The notes: generated from the letters alone by a model not told the origin. A DNA stretch of 64,000 nt from Tuwongella immobilis (GCF_901538355.1 NZ_LR593887.1:3448920-3512919), one strand, 5' to 3'; shown: positions 33,830 to 43,680, counted from the stretch's first letter. Numbers and translations: made by a program.

Positions 33830-35305
33830 TTACGATGCGATCAGCAACCCAGCAATGCAGGCGTTAATCAACGTCGCCAGCGTGCCACCGACTAAGGCCA
33901 TCAATCCGAGTTTGGCGAGCTGACTCCGACGCTTCGGTGCCATCGCGCCGATTCCGCCCAACTGAATGCCGATGGATGCGAAATTCGCAAATCCCGTCAG
34001 TGCATAGGTCGCCAAAATTTGCGATCTGGCCGAGACTAAGCCCGCCTCTGGATTCGTTGCCACAACCATCGCCTGAAGATCGAGGAACGCTACCAGTTCG
34101 TTGACCACCAATTTCGTGCCCAACAATCCTGCGATCTTCGAGGTATCCTCCGCAACCACACCCATCAGGAATGCCACCGGCTGAAACAGAGGTGCGAGTG
34201 CTCCTTGGAGTGTCCAGGTGGGATTGATGACTTGCAACAGTGCGTTAATCATCGAAACGAAGCCCACAAATACGACCAACATCGCAGCGACGTTCAACGC
34301 CAATTGAAGGCCATCCGACGTGCCACGCGATGCGGCATCGAGGAAATTCGCCGAGGTTCGATTCGTCTTCGTTTTCACAAAGTCGCGTGTCTCCGGGACT
34401 TGCGTCTCGGGGATGAGCAGTTTGGCGATGTACAATCCGGCTGGGGCGGCCATGACGCTGGTGATCAGGATCGCCTTCGCATCCGCGCCGATGGAAATGT
34501 AGACCGCCATCATCCCGCCGGAAACCGTCGCCATGCCGCCAACCATCAATGCGAGCATTTCCGATCGGGTCATTCGTCGCACATACGGCTTCACGATTAA
34601 CGGTGCTTCCGTCTGGCCCATGAACACATTCGCGGCAGCGGAAAGACTTTCCGCGCCGGACGTGCCCATGACACCACGCATCAACCGCGCCATGAGTCCG
34701 ACAATGAATTGAAGGATGCCAAAATGATACAACACACTAAAGAACGCGGAAATAAATAGAATCGGCGGTAATGCCGCGAATGCGAACACGAAGCCGTTAT
34801 TTGGCCCGAATGCTTGAGCGAGGACTTTGCGATCGGCGAGTGGTCCGAATACGAACTTCGCACCATCGATGGAAAAACTCAGAAATCGATCAATTCGCTG
34901 TGCCACCGCATCGACGAAATTCGCTACGGCTGGCCCTTGCAGCATCAGCAATCCGAAGAAGAACTGAAGACCCAACCCGAATACGACCGTCTTCCAGCGA
35001 ACGGCACGAAGATTCGTTGAGATTGCCGCGGCGATGCCAATGAAGCAGAAGATGCCGGCGATCGATTGCCCCTTGGTGCCGATGATGTCGCGGCTGAAAA
35101 AGGCGATCAGATAGATGGCGACAATCGCCAGGACAATGCCGATTCGCCAACTGATGGGCGTGGCGGCAGTCGGATACAGCGGTGCCCGATCTTCTTTGCG
35201 GATCGAGCGTTTCGGAACATCTGGAGTTGCCAAGGGAGAGTTGGCAGCCGAGTTCGAATCCTTCGGACGAGTCGCTTTTCGGGCACGACGACGACGGGAA
35301 CTCAT
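33830..35305 (-). CDS. Concentrative nucleoside transporter (CNT/NupC family)
   Basis: A 491-residue membrane protein. The ATG at 35305 is taken; a TTG at 35341 is possible, and neither has a strong Shine-Dalgarno. About 45 basic, Ser/Pro-rich residues precede the first membrane segment (IGIVLAIVAIYLIAFF). The CNT core motifs are visible: GLQFFFGLLML, the GTSGAESLSAAANVFMGQTEAPL stretch (interrupted here as GAESLSAAANVFMGQTEAP), and the later NELVAFLDL and GFANFASIGIQLGGIG. CNT proteins import nucleosides with Na+ or H+. It faces the PDH operon tail-to-tail with separate terminators. Confidence 0.93.
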   Translation of the reverse strand: MSSRRRRARKATRPKDSNSAANSPLATPDVPKRSIRKEDRAPLYPTAATPISWRIGIVLAIVAIYLIAFFSRDIIGTKGQSIAGIFCFIGIAAAISTNLRAVRWKTVVFGLGLQFFFGLLMLQGPAVANFVDAVAQRIDRFLSFSIDGAKFVFGPLADRKVLAQAFGPNNGFVFAFAALPPILFISAFFSVLYHFGILQFIVGLMARLMRGVMGTSGAESLSAAANVFMGQTEAPLIVKPYVRRMTRSEMLALMVGGMATVSGGMMAVYISIGADAKAILITSVMAAPAGLYIAKLLIPETQVPETRDFVKTKTNRTSANFLDAASRGTSDGLQLALNVAAMLVVFVGFVSMINALLQVINPTWTLQGALAPLFQPVAFLMGVVAEDTSKIAGLLGTKLVVNELVAFLDLQAMVVATNPEAGLVSARSQILATYALTGFANFASIGIQLGGIGAMAPKRRSQLAKLGLMALVGGTLATLINACIAGLLIAS

Positions 35306-35378
35306 CGAAACAACACACTTTTCGGAATGCGAGCCTGGCAAAGCGGTTCCGCCGACTTCGCCAGGCTCTGTTACGGAA

Positions 35379-38300
35379 TTACGGGTTCAATCCCTTGAGT
35401 AATTCAGGTTCATCTTTGCCGATCGCCCAGAGGAGCAATCGGAAGGATCGCGACTTTTCGGCTGGCGGAATCTGCAAAATGGCCGACCAGCCGCCACCGA
35501 CTTTCGGCTGGAGATGCCACTTGCTTCCATTCGGTGTGCCACTGGCCAGCAGTGCTTGCAGTCCATTCCCAGACTTCAGCACAATCATCTGACTATCGGC
35601 AGCCAGTTCCGCACTCCCCGGTTTCAGGTCAATCGGCTGCGGGTCCCCGGCCAGCGATGCCAGCGACGGCGGGTCATTGCTGGTCCCACCCAGCAACCAG
35701 GCACTCTCGCCAGTTGGTCCATCCACGGTGAACTCGCGCAGAACTCCCGCAGCGGCACCACGACGAATCGGTGTGGCCCGTTCGGAAATCGTTGCCACTG
35801 AACCACTTGCGCCAAGGGTTCGATATCGGAATGTCGGCACGCCATCGCCATCCAAAGCATAGCCGAGGAACTTCACCGACATCGGCCCGCGATACATTTG
35901 GCCATCCGGCAAATCGGCTCCATATGCCGGATCTTTCGCAAGGGGCGAAAAATCGGGGGCCTGACGCGACCCACTCACCAACCATGAGTGACCCGGAGGC
36001 GCGGTCCAGAATTGGGGACCAAGCAGTTTCGCCGGTGCGCCGCCACGATTATTCCAAACTGGCGAGGCATCCAGGAAGTTCCCGGACCAACCAAAGGCTA
36101 ATCGACATTGTTGACAATCAAACGCCAGCGACATCCCGTTGGGATACCCGACGGCGATTGCCTTATTCCCGGCCCCATTCAAGAATGTCCGCAACAATTC
36201 CGGCTTCTTGACGGGAGCGAGCACCAACCCCTTAGGCGGCTCCAATCCTTCGGGGAGTGGCAAGTTCGCACCCAATGACAAATACGCCCACATCGCCTCG
36301 GCTTGCGGATCGGGATTACCGTCGTAAACCGTTGGTAGCAAAGATTTTCCGTTGACGAAGACTTGGGGCATTCGTGTGCCAGGCACCATTCGCTGGGCCT
36401 GTTCGAGCCAACGACGATACCAATCGTAACGGACGCGCTGATTGGTGGTGGTCAACTCTGGGCCACGGGTTCCACTGTTGGCGATTCCTGCGATATCGTG
36501 GCAACTGATGCATCCGAATCCGGTCTTGCCGATAAGCTGCCGCCCTGCTTCGATCTTCGCGGTATCCAACTTCGGCTGAACCATCGAATCATCGGGGGCA
36601 ATCCCCTCATGAACGGCAATCGCTTCCGGAAGATGCCCGACATTGGCGGCACCATATTGGGGCATTCGCAAGTTCATCCAAGGACGGGCCCGTTTGCCGT
36701 TGACCAGGACATCGCGAAGCCAACTGGTTCGGGCTTTGTGACCGACGCCAGTGAGCGTCGGCGGGGCGACATGATCGGCATTTTCTGCCGTTTCTTGTTG
36801 CCGCATTTGATTTTGCAACTCGGTCGAAAGTCCACCTTCGCCATCGCGTTGGTGGCAATTCAGGCAGTTGAATCGCTTGAAACTGATGCGAGCCGAATAC
36901 GCCGACGCAGGCGACCCCGCTCCGGTGAACCCATCGGCCAAGAACTTCTGAATGCTGGCACGTTCCGCCGGGCTGAATGAATAATTCGGCGACTTGTTTG
37001 TCGGCTTTTCGCTAAGACAGCCATCGGAATTGTTCTGCCGGACGCTAGACAACGCCGCCACGGAATCGATTGCGGGCAGCGCTTTGCCATCCAATTCCGC
37101 CGCATGGCAGCTCGTGCAGCCCTTCGTTACCAGCAGTCGGGCACCGAGCAGATTCCATTTCTCGTTTGGATTTGCCGATTCAAATCGCTTCGCCAAGTTG
37201 CCATCGACCCCCTTCGCGTGGGAATCCCAAATCGATTTGGGGTCGAGCCGTGGAGTTTCGGAAAGTTCGTTTTCGATCGATTCGTCGCGATCTTTGCAGA
37301 GGAAATGCGCCAAATCCTGAGCATCTTGACCATTTAACTGCATATTCGGCATCCGCCCGGCAGGATGATGTGCGAGCGGGTTTTGCAGATACTCGGCGAG
37401 CTTATCGGGCCGCGTCTTGCTGCCAACATCGCCCAGGGCGTATTGGGCCTTTGCCCCTGTCGCAACTCCTGCCGCATACACGGCTTCGGTCGCATTCTCT
37501 TCCGGTTTGACGCCATTGGCATGACAGGCCGCGCAACCCGTGATCACGAACGTGCGTTGGCCGCGAATCGAACTGCGAATGATGTCTTGAACTTTGCGAC
37601 CGGGTTCCGGTTTGAGCGGCTGGTTGCCGGCGAGATAACGCGAGACGGCGTAACGCTCGGCAGCGCCAATCTCATCATCGCGGAATAATTTTGGCATGAC
37701 CGTATTCGGACGCAGCGCCTTGGGATTGGCCAGCCATTTCTCAATCCAGCCCGCGTAAACCCGTTTCCCGACTTGGGATAGGTTCGGGCCTTGGCGATCC
37801 ACCAGCGTCGCCGCCATGGCCTTTTCCGCATCACCAGCTTTATGACAACGCAAGCAAGAATGTTCTTCTACGAGCAATCGCCCGGCTTCCGCAGACTGAT
37901 GCTGGTGAAAGGCGGGGAGAATTTGCTCGGAAATGTGGCCCACGAAATCGTGTGGCAACGGCTCGACTCGAAACAGCGGACCGGCCCACGACAAGGCGAA
38001 CTGTGCGGCACCGGAAACGCGTTCAAACTCGGCGATGATCCGCACTGTCCCGGCAGGAAGCGTGACGCTCGGACCACGAATCAGCTTCGATTGCGCGTCT
38101 GTAACCGTGGCATCGAAGACCGATTTGCCGGCAATCGTCACCTTTGCTTTGCCACGAAGTTCGGCTTCAAATCGATATTCGCCTGCGCGAAAGAGGTTAA
38201 TGTACCCTTCCCATTTCACCGTCGCCGATTTCGCGGACAAACTCGGGTGCGCGGATTCATTCGCCGCCCAATTCAAGGCGATCGTCGGTTCCAATCGCAC

Positions 38301-38450
38301 GATGGGCGATTTCGATTGTCCATCCGAATAGGTGGTGAGGAGTCCGGGGCGTAAATCTTCCGAATCAATATCGGCGGGTAGTTCGGCATGAATCGTGCCT
38401 GCGAATTGCGACAGCGAAATCAATGCCAGAACCCAAGCAAACCATCGCAT
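35379..38450 (-). CDS. Secreted PA14-like multihaem cytochrome c (five CxxCH)
   Basis: A 1023-residue protein; the ATG at 38450 has AGGGA upstream and starts a signal peptide (MRWFAWVLALISLSQFAGTIHA). Residues about 30-175 form a PA14-like sugar-binding sandwich (GYINLFRAGEYRFEAELRGK). Five haem c sites follow: CLRCH (199-203), CAACH (about 307), CTSCH (about 445), CLNCH (about 528) and CISCH (about 647), arranged as separate cytochrome domains. A CQQC-R near 783 lacks the His and looks like a lost or unrelated site. The last 250 residues are beta-rich. The architecture is typical of planctomycetes and suggests a periplasmic sugar-linked oxidoreductase or electron conduit. Confidence 0.9.
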   Translation of the reverse strand: MRWFAWVLALISLSQFAGTIHAELPADIDSEDLRPGLLTTYSDGQSKSPIVRLEPTIALNWAANESAHPSLSAKSATVKWEGYINLFRAGEYRFEAELRGKAKVTIAGKSVFDATVTDAQSKLIRGPSVTLPAGTVRIIAEFERVSGAAQFALSWAGPLFRVEPLPHDFVGHISEQILPAFHQHQSAEAGRLLVEEHSCLRCHKAGDAEKAMAATLVDRQGPNLSQVGKRVYAGWIEKWLANPKALRPNTVMPKLFRDDEIGAAERYAVSRYLAGNQPLKPEPGRKVQDIIRSSIRGQRTFVITGCAACHANGVKPEENATEAVYAAGVATGAKAQYALGDVGSKTRPDKLAEYLQNPLAHHPAGRMPNMQLNGQDAQDLAHFLCKDRDESIENELSETPRLDPKSIWDSHAKGVDGNLAKRFESANPNEKWNLLGARLLVTKGCTSCHAAELDGKALPAIDSVAALSSVRQNNSDGCLSEKPTNKSPNYSFSPAERASIQKFLADGFTGAGSPASAYSARISFKRFNCLNCHQRDGEGGLSTELQNQMRQQETAENADHVAPPTLTGVGHKARTSWLRDVLVNGKRARPWMNLRMPQYGAANVGHLPEAIAVHEGIAPDDSMVQPKLDTAKIEAGRQLIGKTGFGCISCHDIAGIANSGTRGPELTTTNQRVRYDWYRRWLEQAQRMVPGTRMPQVFVNGKSLLPTVYDGNPDPQAEAMWAYLSLGANLPLPEGLEPPKGLVLAPVKKPELLRTFLNGAGNKAIAVGYPNGMSLAFDCQQCRLAFGWSGNFLDASPVWNNRGGAPAKLLGPQFWTAPPGHSWLVSGSRQAPDFSPLAKDPAYGADLPDGQMYRGPMSVKFLGYALDGDGVPTFRYRTLGASGSVATISERATPIRRGAAAGVLREFTVDGPTGESAWLLGGTSNDPPSLASLAGDPQPIDLKPGSAELAADSQMIVLKSGNGLQALLASGTPNGSKWHLQPKVGGGWSAILQIPPAEKSRSFRLLLWAIGKDEPELLKGLNP

Positions 38451-38478
38451 GGCGTGTCCCTGCTTTTCTATCAAGCGA

Positions 38479-38516
38479 CCTGGAGAGTCCACCGATTATG
38501 CCGTGAACTCTCCAGG
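38479..38516 (-). terminator. Hairpin between serS and the multihaem cytochrome gene
   Basis: CCTGGAGAGT (38479-38488) and ACTCTCCAGG (38507-38516) form a perfect 10-bp stem with an 18-base loop, 50 bases past the serS stop. A T-tract is missing, so it may be an attenuating or processing structure rather than a strong terminator. Confidence 0.45.
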
Positions 38517-38566
38517 AGGAAAAGCAGCAAATTCTCAGAATCCCATCGACCACGCAAATCGTTGGC

Positions 38567-39865
38567 TTATTTCTGCGACTTTGGAACAATTCGATCTTTG
38601 CCGACCCACGGACGCAGCACTTCGGGAACGATCACCGAGCCATCGGCTTGTTGGTAATTTTCCAAAATCGCGACCAATGCCCGAGTCACCGCAACCGCCG
38701 TCCCATTCAGGGTATAGGCGATTCGTGTCCCCTTTTGCCCCGCCGATTTGGAACGGATATTCAAACGGCGCGCTTGATAATCGGTGCAGTTCGAGGTGCT
38801 CGTGATTTCGCCCCACCCGCCGCCATCGCCGCGACCGGGCATCCAGGCTTCGAGATCGTATTTTCGGTACGCTGGGCCACCCAGATCGCCGGTGCAGGTA
38901 TCCAAAATGTGATAGGTCAGCCCCAACCCTTGGAAGATTTTCTCTTCGATGGCGAGAATCTGCAGGTGAATTTCTTCGGCTTGTTCGGGGGTGCAGAAGG
39001 CGAACATTTCCACCTTCGTAAATTGATGCACCCGATAGAGGCCACGGGTATCGCGTCCTGGTGCCCCGGCTTCGGTCCGGAAACAGTGCGACAATCCAAC
39101 GTAGCGCTTCGGCAGCTCCGCCTCGTCCAAGATGCGATCCCGGAACATTCCGCCCAGCGTAATTTCCGCGGTCGCAATCAAACAGAGGTCGGTGTCGGCA
39201 ATTGTGTAGACTTGCCGAGTTTCCGGGTTGGGGTCGCGCGGCAGAAACCCAATCCCCTCCAGCACTTCCACGCGGGCCAAGTCCGGCGTGATAATCGGCG
39301 TGAAGCCTTCCTTGACCAGCGTCGTCATGGCATATTGCACGAGCGCCAGTTCAAGCAACACGGCTTCATTCTTCAGAAAGTAAAATTTCTGACCCGTGAC
39401 GCTGGCACCTGCCTCGAAATCAACCAAATCCAACGATTCCGCCAGCGCGACGTGATCCTTGGGCGGAAAATCGAACTGTCGGGGTTCGCCGAATTGTTTG
39501 ATGACCTTGTTATCGGCATCGGTCGTGCCAACCGGCGCATCCGGGTGCGTCATGTTCGGGATTTGCAGCAAAATTGCCTTCAAATCCTCTTCGACTTGTT
39601 TGACCTGCTTTTCGAGCGTGGTCTTTTGCTCGCGAAGGGTCTTGCCTTCGTTAATCAATTCTTGTTTGCGGGCGGGATCTTTTTCCGACGGGATCGACTT
39701 CGACAGTTCATTCGCACGTTGTTGGACAGACTGGGCTTCCGACACCAATCGCTTGCGATCATCGTCGAGCGACACCACCCGGTCCACATCCACAGTGACC
39801 GAGCGATTGCGGCAATTGCTTTTGACCGCGTCGAGATTCTCACGAATAAAAGCGGCGTCCAACAT
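38567..39865 (-). CDS. serS: Seryl-tRNA synthetase
   Basis: A 432-residue class II synthetase of bacterial type. The N-terminal antiparallel coiled-coil arm that grips tRNA-Ser spans about residues 30-105 (VQQRANELSKSIPSEKDP...QVKQVEEDLKAILLQIPN). Motif 2 (SHCFRTEAGAPGRDTRGLYR), then QFTKVEMF and the motif 3 region GTAVAVTRALVAILENYQQ are intact. It charges tRNA-Ser with serine in the cytoplasm. The start MLDAAFIRENLDAVK is the canonical N terminus. It lies between the DinB-like gene and the multihaem cytochrome gene on the same strand. Confidence 0.97.
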   Translation of the reverse strand: MLDAAFIRENLDAVKSNCRNRSVTVDVDRVVSLDDDRKRLVSEAQSVQQRANELSKSIPSEKDPARKQELINEGKTLREQKTTLEKQVKQVEEDLKAILLQIPNMTHPDAPVGTTDADNKVIKQFGEPRQFDFPPKDHVALAESLDLVDFEAGASVTGQKFYFLKNEAVLLELALVQYAMTTLVKEGFTPIITPDLARVEVLEGIGFLPRDPNPETRQVYTIADTDLCLIATAEITLGGMFRDRILDEAELPKRYVGLSHCFRTEAGAPGRDTRGLYRVHQFTKVEMFAFCTPEQAEEIHLQILAIEEKIFQGLGLTYHILDTCTGDLGGPAYRKYDLEAWMPGRGDGGGWGEITSTSNCTDYQARRLNIRSKSAGQKGTRIAYTLNGTAVAVTRALVAILENYQQADGSVIVPEVLRPWVGKDRIVPKSQK

Positions 39866-39932
39866 GGCTTAGGTGTTCCGCACGAAAAGAAAGAAATCGT
39901 TAGATATCCGATGAATCACATCAATCAAACCA

Positions 39933-40439
39933 TTACCAAATCGGCTTCGCCCCGAGCTGCCGACGAAGCAAACCAATCTGCCCAGCGTGCAGCATCTCAT
40001 GGGCCGACGCCCAATCGAGCACTTCGGCGCGCGTCTGACAAATCGGATGCGGCGACAACGGCGGCAAATCCAAATCGGACTCGGAGCAGTGCCGAATTTC
40101 GCGGAGCGTTGCCGAATGGACGCCATCGAAGACCGCACGAATCGTCGCCACATCGGGATAACTGGCGGCATCGGCAGACGCAATCGAATCTCGGCCGAAC
40201 CAGGTGATGAACTCGGCGGGGAACCCGATGGAATCACCGGGCGAATGCCCGCACAACCGTTCCAAGATCAATCGAAATTCCGCAAATGCAAGATGCCCCA
40301 CCTGCCAGGCGACATGCGTCACCCCAGCCGGTGGGACACGAAACCAATCCCCCGGATCGATCGTTTCCAGTATCCGCAGTGTGTACATTCGGGCAAACTG
40401 CATGCGGGTCAGAAACGCATCGATTCGGGATGCAATCAT
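39933..40439 (-). CDS. DinB-family protein
   Basis: A 168-residue protein, start ATG at 40439 overlapping the citrate synthase stop by 4 bases (ATGA). The DinB/YfiT-like four-helix-bundle pattern is visible with metal-ligand candidate histidines: HVAWQVGHLAFAE near 44-50 and HEMLHAGQIGLLRRQLG near the C terminus (about 145-160). Members bind a divalent metal and often act as thiol-dependent transferases, but the substrate is unknown. Overlap with citrate synthase shows co-transcription and coupled translation; a functional link is not obvious. Confidence 0.8.
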   Translation of the reverse strand: MIASRIDAFLTRMQFARMYTLRILETIDPGDWFRVPPAGVTHVAWQVGHLAFAEFRLILERLCGHSPGDSIGFPAEFITWFGRDSIASADAASYPDVATIRAVFDGVHSATLREIRHCSESDLDLPPLSPHPICQTRAEVLDWASAHEMLHAGQIGLLRRQLGAKPIW

Positions 40440-41575
40440 GGTCGTTTTTCCAGCGGAATGTAATCGACATTGGTTTTGCCGACGAAGACTTGTTCCGGAC
40501 GATAGATCCGGTTGTTCTTCAGTTGTTCCAACCAGTGTGCCAACCACCCAGCAACGCGGGCGACAGCGAAGATCGGCGTGAACAAGTCCGTCGGGATGCC
40601 CAGGGACTGATACACGACACCGCTGAAGAAGTCGACGTTCGGGTAAATTCCCTTCGGTCCCAACAATCCGTTGGCGACGCGTTCCAATTCGATCGCCACT
40701 TCGTATTTGGCGGGGCGTCCGGTCTCGGCGAACATATTTTCGGCGAGTTCTTGCAGCACGGTTGCGCGCGGGTCTTTGACTTTGTACACGCGATGCCCGA
40801 AGCCCATAATCTTTGCTTTGGTGGCAATCGCGTTTTCAAGCCACGATTGGACATTGGCCTTGGTGCCAATCGCGTCCAACATGCCGAGCACTTCTTCGTT
40901 GGCCCCACCGTGCAGCGGCCCACTCAGGCTGCCGACTGCGGCCGACACCACCGAATAGGGATTGGCCAATGTCGAACCGGTAACCCGCGCCGTGAACGTG
41001 GATGCGTTCATGTTGTGTTCGGCGTGCAGAATCAAGCAGGCATCCAACACCTTGCGCGTGGCGGCGGAGGGTTCTTTGCCGAACATCATGTAGTAGAAGT
41101 TGGCGGCGTGATCGAGATCTTCACGCGGTTCGATCGCTTCATCGCCGTTGCGAATGCGGGAGAACGCGGCGACCAAAGTTGGCAGCGAGGCGGTCAGCCG
41201 GAGCGTGGCTTCCCAGTTGTTGGCATAATTGCCGACATCTCGGGACGGGTAAAACATTCCCAGCGCCGAGACGGACGATTGCAGTGCGTCCATCGGGTGC
41301 CCATTCTCGGGCAGCGATTTGATCAGATCGATGAGCTTGTACTTGAGCTTGCGACGGGAGCGCAGATCGTGATTGAATTCCGCCAATTCCTTTTGAGTGG
41401 GGAGATCCCCTTTCAGAAGCAACCAGGTGGTTTCCTCGAACGAAGATTCCTTCGCCAGGGTTTCGGCGGCAATTCCCCGATATTCGAGACGAGCGCGTTT
41501 GCCGTCAATGAAGCTGATGGCGGATTCGGCCACAGGTACATCGGCCAGGCCGGGCCGCAATTCCATTTCGCTCAT
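40436..41575 (-). CDS. gltA: Citrate synthase
   Basis: A 379-residue type I/II citrate synthase of the shorter (Gram-positive/archaeal-like) length. Catalytic motifs: LHAEHNMNASTFTARV containing His and the GPLHGGANEEVLGML loop with the second active-site His, followed by the GFGHRVYK motif with its catalytic region and later the PNVDFFSG stretch. It condenses acetyl-CoA and oxaloacetate, the entry to the TCA cycle, and complements the PDH genes of this window. The start is MSEMELRPGLADVPVAESAI. The gene is first in the citrate synthase-dinB pair. Confidence 0.95.
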   Translation of the reverse strand: MSEMELRPGLADVPVAESAISFIDGKRARLEYRGIAAETLAKESSFEETTWLLLKGDLPTQKELAEFNHDLRSRRKLKYKLIDLIKSLPENGHPMDALQSSVSALGMFYPSRDVGNYANNWEATLRLTASLPTLVAAFSRIRNGDEAIEPREDLDHAANFYYMMFGKEPSAATRKVLDACLILHAEHNMNASTFTARVTGSTLANPYSVVSAAVGSLSGPLHGGANEEVLGMLDAIGTKANVQSWLENAIATKAKIMGFGHRVYKVKDPRATVLQELAENMFAETGRPAKYEVAIELERVANGLLGPKGIYPNVDFFSGVVYQSLGIPTDLFTPIFAVARVAGWLAHWLEQLKNNRIYRPEQVFVGKTNVDYIPLEKRP

Positions 41576-41887
41576 GGCAGTGTCTCACTGGGTCATGGGG
41601 TTTGTTGGGCCGCTGCTCTGGCACGTTCCCGGACTCGTCCGAAGGCCAGAACGGGTTGGGTAGGTTCCAAATGCCTTTAGGGTTACGTTTGGCTTATGCC
41701 ATTCCCCTAGTTCTGGCCAGTGGAAATTTACCCGCCCAAATTGCTTCTGTCGTCCGGGAAATCAAATCCGTTTGCCAGTTCCTCCCGCAACTTCGGTGAT
41801 CTCGACTGTTTTCCCGTTTCTTCCGGATAGAATGAGTCGCAACTGGTTTCGGTTTTGGGATTTCCTTCAGTTGCGGAGTCGCTCGTC
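41576..41887. other. Divergent intergenic region between citrate synthase and HisA-like genes
   Basis: 312 bases hold the promoters of the two divergent genes. A TAGAAT -10-like element is at 41828-41833 (plus), 55 bases before the HisA-like start, but its -35 is weak. I see no reading frame with a credible ribosome-binding site, no RNA gene and no clear palindrome here. Confidence 0.4.
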
Positions 41888-42586
41888 ATGGCCGTCATTC
41901 CGGTAATGGACCGACTTAACGGCGTCATTGTGCATGCCCATGGCGGGGATCGACAGACCTACCCACCGATTCAGACTCCGCTCTGTGCATCAACGCATCC
42001 CATCGAAGTCGGGAAAGCCCTGCTGCAAGCCACGTTCGCGCCGCATTTGTATGTCGCGGATCTCGACGCCATCCTGGGGCTACCGTTTGCATACATCGAC
42101 TATCCCCTGTGGCGCGACGAGTTGGGCTGTTTGTGGATCGATGCCGGGATTCGTCATGCGGAATCAATCGTCAAAATCGCCGAATGCGGTCACGACCCGA
42201 TTATCGCCCTGGAGACGCTCGAAGATTGGCAGCAACTTCGGGATTGGCGGGACGCTTTTCCCCTTGTGCGAATGATTTTCTCGCTCGACCTTCGAAATGG
42301 GAATCCAATCGGCATCGGCGAAGGTCAATCGCCAATTCAGATTGCTGCCAAAGCATTGGAATATGGCTATCGTCGCATGCTCGTTCTGGATATTTCCAAA
42401 GTCGGGCAGTCGAAAGGCCCATCGACCGTCGAACTATGTCGGCAGATCCGACGATTGGATGCACGGCTGCACCTCATCTCGGGTGGCGGAATTCGCAGCT
42501 GGGAAGATGTGCAACGCCTGACGGATGTGGGGGTCGATGATGTGGTGGTGGGGACCGCGATTCATGAAGGGAAGCTGTTTTCCTGA
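41888..42586 (+). CDS. HisA/HisF-related TIM-barrel protein
   Basis: A 232-residue protein starting MAVIPVMDRLNGVIVHAHGG; GGAG is 10 bases upstream of the ATG at 41888. It carries the half-barrel repeats of the HisA family: FAPHLYVADLDAILG with the catalytic-type Asp in strand 2, and later the C-terminal phosphate-binding signature HLISGGGIRSWEDVQRLTDV and VGTAIHEGKLF. HisA proper isomerises ProFAR in histidine synthesis; this protein is shorter, lacks several substrate-specific residues, and is not in a his cluster. It fits the group of HisA-like proteins (COG1411 type) reported in organisms with tetrahydromethanopterin-linked C1 metabolism, so a role there is plausible but inferred. Confidence 0.75.
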   Translation: MAVIPVMDRLNGVIVHAHGGDRQTYPPIQTPLCASTHPIEVGKALLQATFAPHLYVADLDAILGLPFAYIDYPLWRDELGCLWIDAGIRHAESIVKIAECGHDPIIALETLEDWQQLRDWRDAFPLVRMIFSLDLRNGNPIGIGEGQSPIQIAAKALEYGYRRMLVLDISKVGQSKGPSTVELCRQIRRLDARLHLISGGGIRSWEDVQRLTDVGVDDVVVGTAIHEGKLFS

Positions 42587-42682
42587 GACGTTTCTTGATT
42601 TCAGGGGTTCCCACTTGCGAGGGGTGCGATGGAACCATAGCCTGATGTTATCGCAGACCCTTTCTCAGGAGATTGCACGAGC

Positions 42683-43576
42683 ATGTCACGTGGAGCGCAG
42701 TTTGCAGGTGTGACCGTCGCCTTGGTGACCCCGTTTCGCAATGGTGAAATCGACTTCGCCGCGCTGAAACGATTAGTCGATTGGCACGTCGAGCAAGGTA
42801 CCGACTGCCTGGCTCCCGTTGGCACCACCGGTGAATCCCCAACTTTGGATCATGACGAACACGAAAAAGTGATCGCAACCGTGGTGGAACATGCCCGCGG
42901 TCGCATCAAGATTATGCCGGGGACCGGTTCCAACAACACCCGCGAAGCGGTTCGACTCACCAAGTTCGCCAAGTCGGTCGGCGCGAATGGCTCGCTGATG
43001 GTCGGGCCATATTACAATAAACCGACTCAAGAAGGTTACTTCCGCCATTTCGCAGCGGTTGCCGATGCGGTGGATCTGCCGATTGTGCTGTACAACATTC
43101 CGGGGCGAACCGGATCGAATATCAACCCCGAAACGATCATTCGAATTGCCGAAGCAATCCCAACGGTGGTGGCAGTCAAAGAAGCCACCGGTTCGCTGGA
43201 TCAAGCGTCGCAAATTGCAGTGGGCAGCGACCTGACGATTCTTTCCGGCGATGATTCTCTCACGCTGCCCCTGATGAGCATCGGCGGCGAAGGCATCATT
43301 TCGGTGGTCGGAAACATCATCCCGAAAGATATGCTGGCGCTGGTGAAAGCGTTCAAAGATGGACAGATTGCCGAAGCCACGCGGCTGCACCAGAAGTTGT
43401 TCCCGCTCTGTCGTGACATGCTGAGCGTCGCCACCAACCCAATCCCGGTGAAAGCGGCCATGAAGCTGTTGGGAATGGATAGCGGCGAACTGCGATTACC
43501 GATGGTCGCCTTGGACGCTGCGGGCGAAGCGCGGGTGCGGCAAACCCTGGTGAATTACGGCCTTTTGCCCGCATAA
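42683..43576 (+). CDS. dapA: 4-hydroxy-tetrahydrodipicolinate synthase
   Basis: A 297-residue TIM-barrel lyase. The pyruvate-binding motif GTTGESPTL is at residues 47-55, the catalytic Tyr137 in YNIPGRTG and the Schiff-base Lys166 in VVAVKEATG. It condenses pyruvate and aspartate semialdehyde, the first committed step to diaminopimelate and lysine. AGGAG lies upstream of the ATG at 42683. Its neighbours are the HisA-like protein and the ArsR-type regulator, not other lysine genes. Confidence 0.95.
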   Translation: MSRGAQFAGVTVALVTPFRNGEIDFAALKRLVDWHVEQGTDCLAPVGTTGESPTLDHDEHEKVIATVVEHARGRIKIMPGTGSNNTREAVRLTKFAKSVGANGSLMVGPYYNKPTQEGYFRHFAAVADAVDLPIVLYNIPGRTGSNINPETIIRIAEAIPTVVAVKEATGSLDQASQIAVGSDLTILSGDDSLTLPLMSIGGEGIISVVGNIIPKDMLALVKAFKDGQIAEATRLHQKLFPLCRDMLSVATNPIPVKAAMKLLGMDSGELRLPMVALDAAGEARVRQTLVNYGLLPA

Positions 43577-43674
43577 TCCGTCGAATCTGGACAGTTGACA
43601 TTTCAACCCGGTCAAATATCTCGATTTTTGTCCGGGTTCTGCTCAAAATCACTTTCCTTACATATTTAACCGCG

Positions 43675-43680
43675 TATAAT
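43675..43680 (+). promoter_or_regulatory. Consensus -10 box upstream of the ArsR-type gene
   Basis: A perfect TATAAT lies in an AT-rich stretch, about 70 bases before the leader ORF at 43749 and 180 bases before the ArsR-type start. The -35 side is weak (CTTTCC at 17 bases). A TTGACA at 43595-43600 has no matching -10. Confidence 0.4.

Noticed and set aside
43595-43623. TTGACA-based promoter for the ArsR-type gene
   Set aside because: The -35 is perfect but no acceptable -10 lies at 16-18 bases; the downstream TATAAT at 43675 was kept instead.
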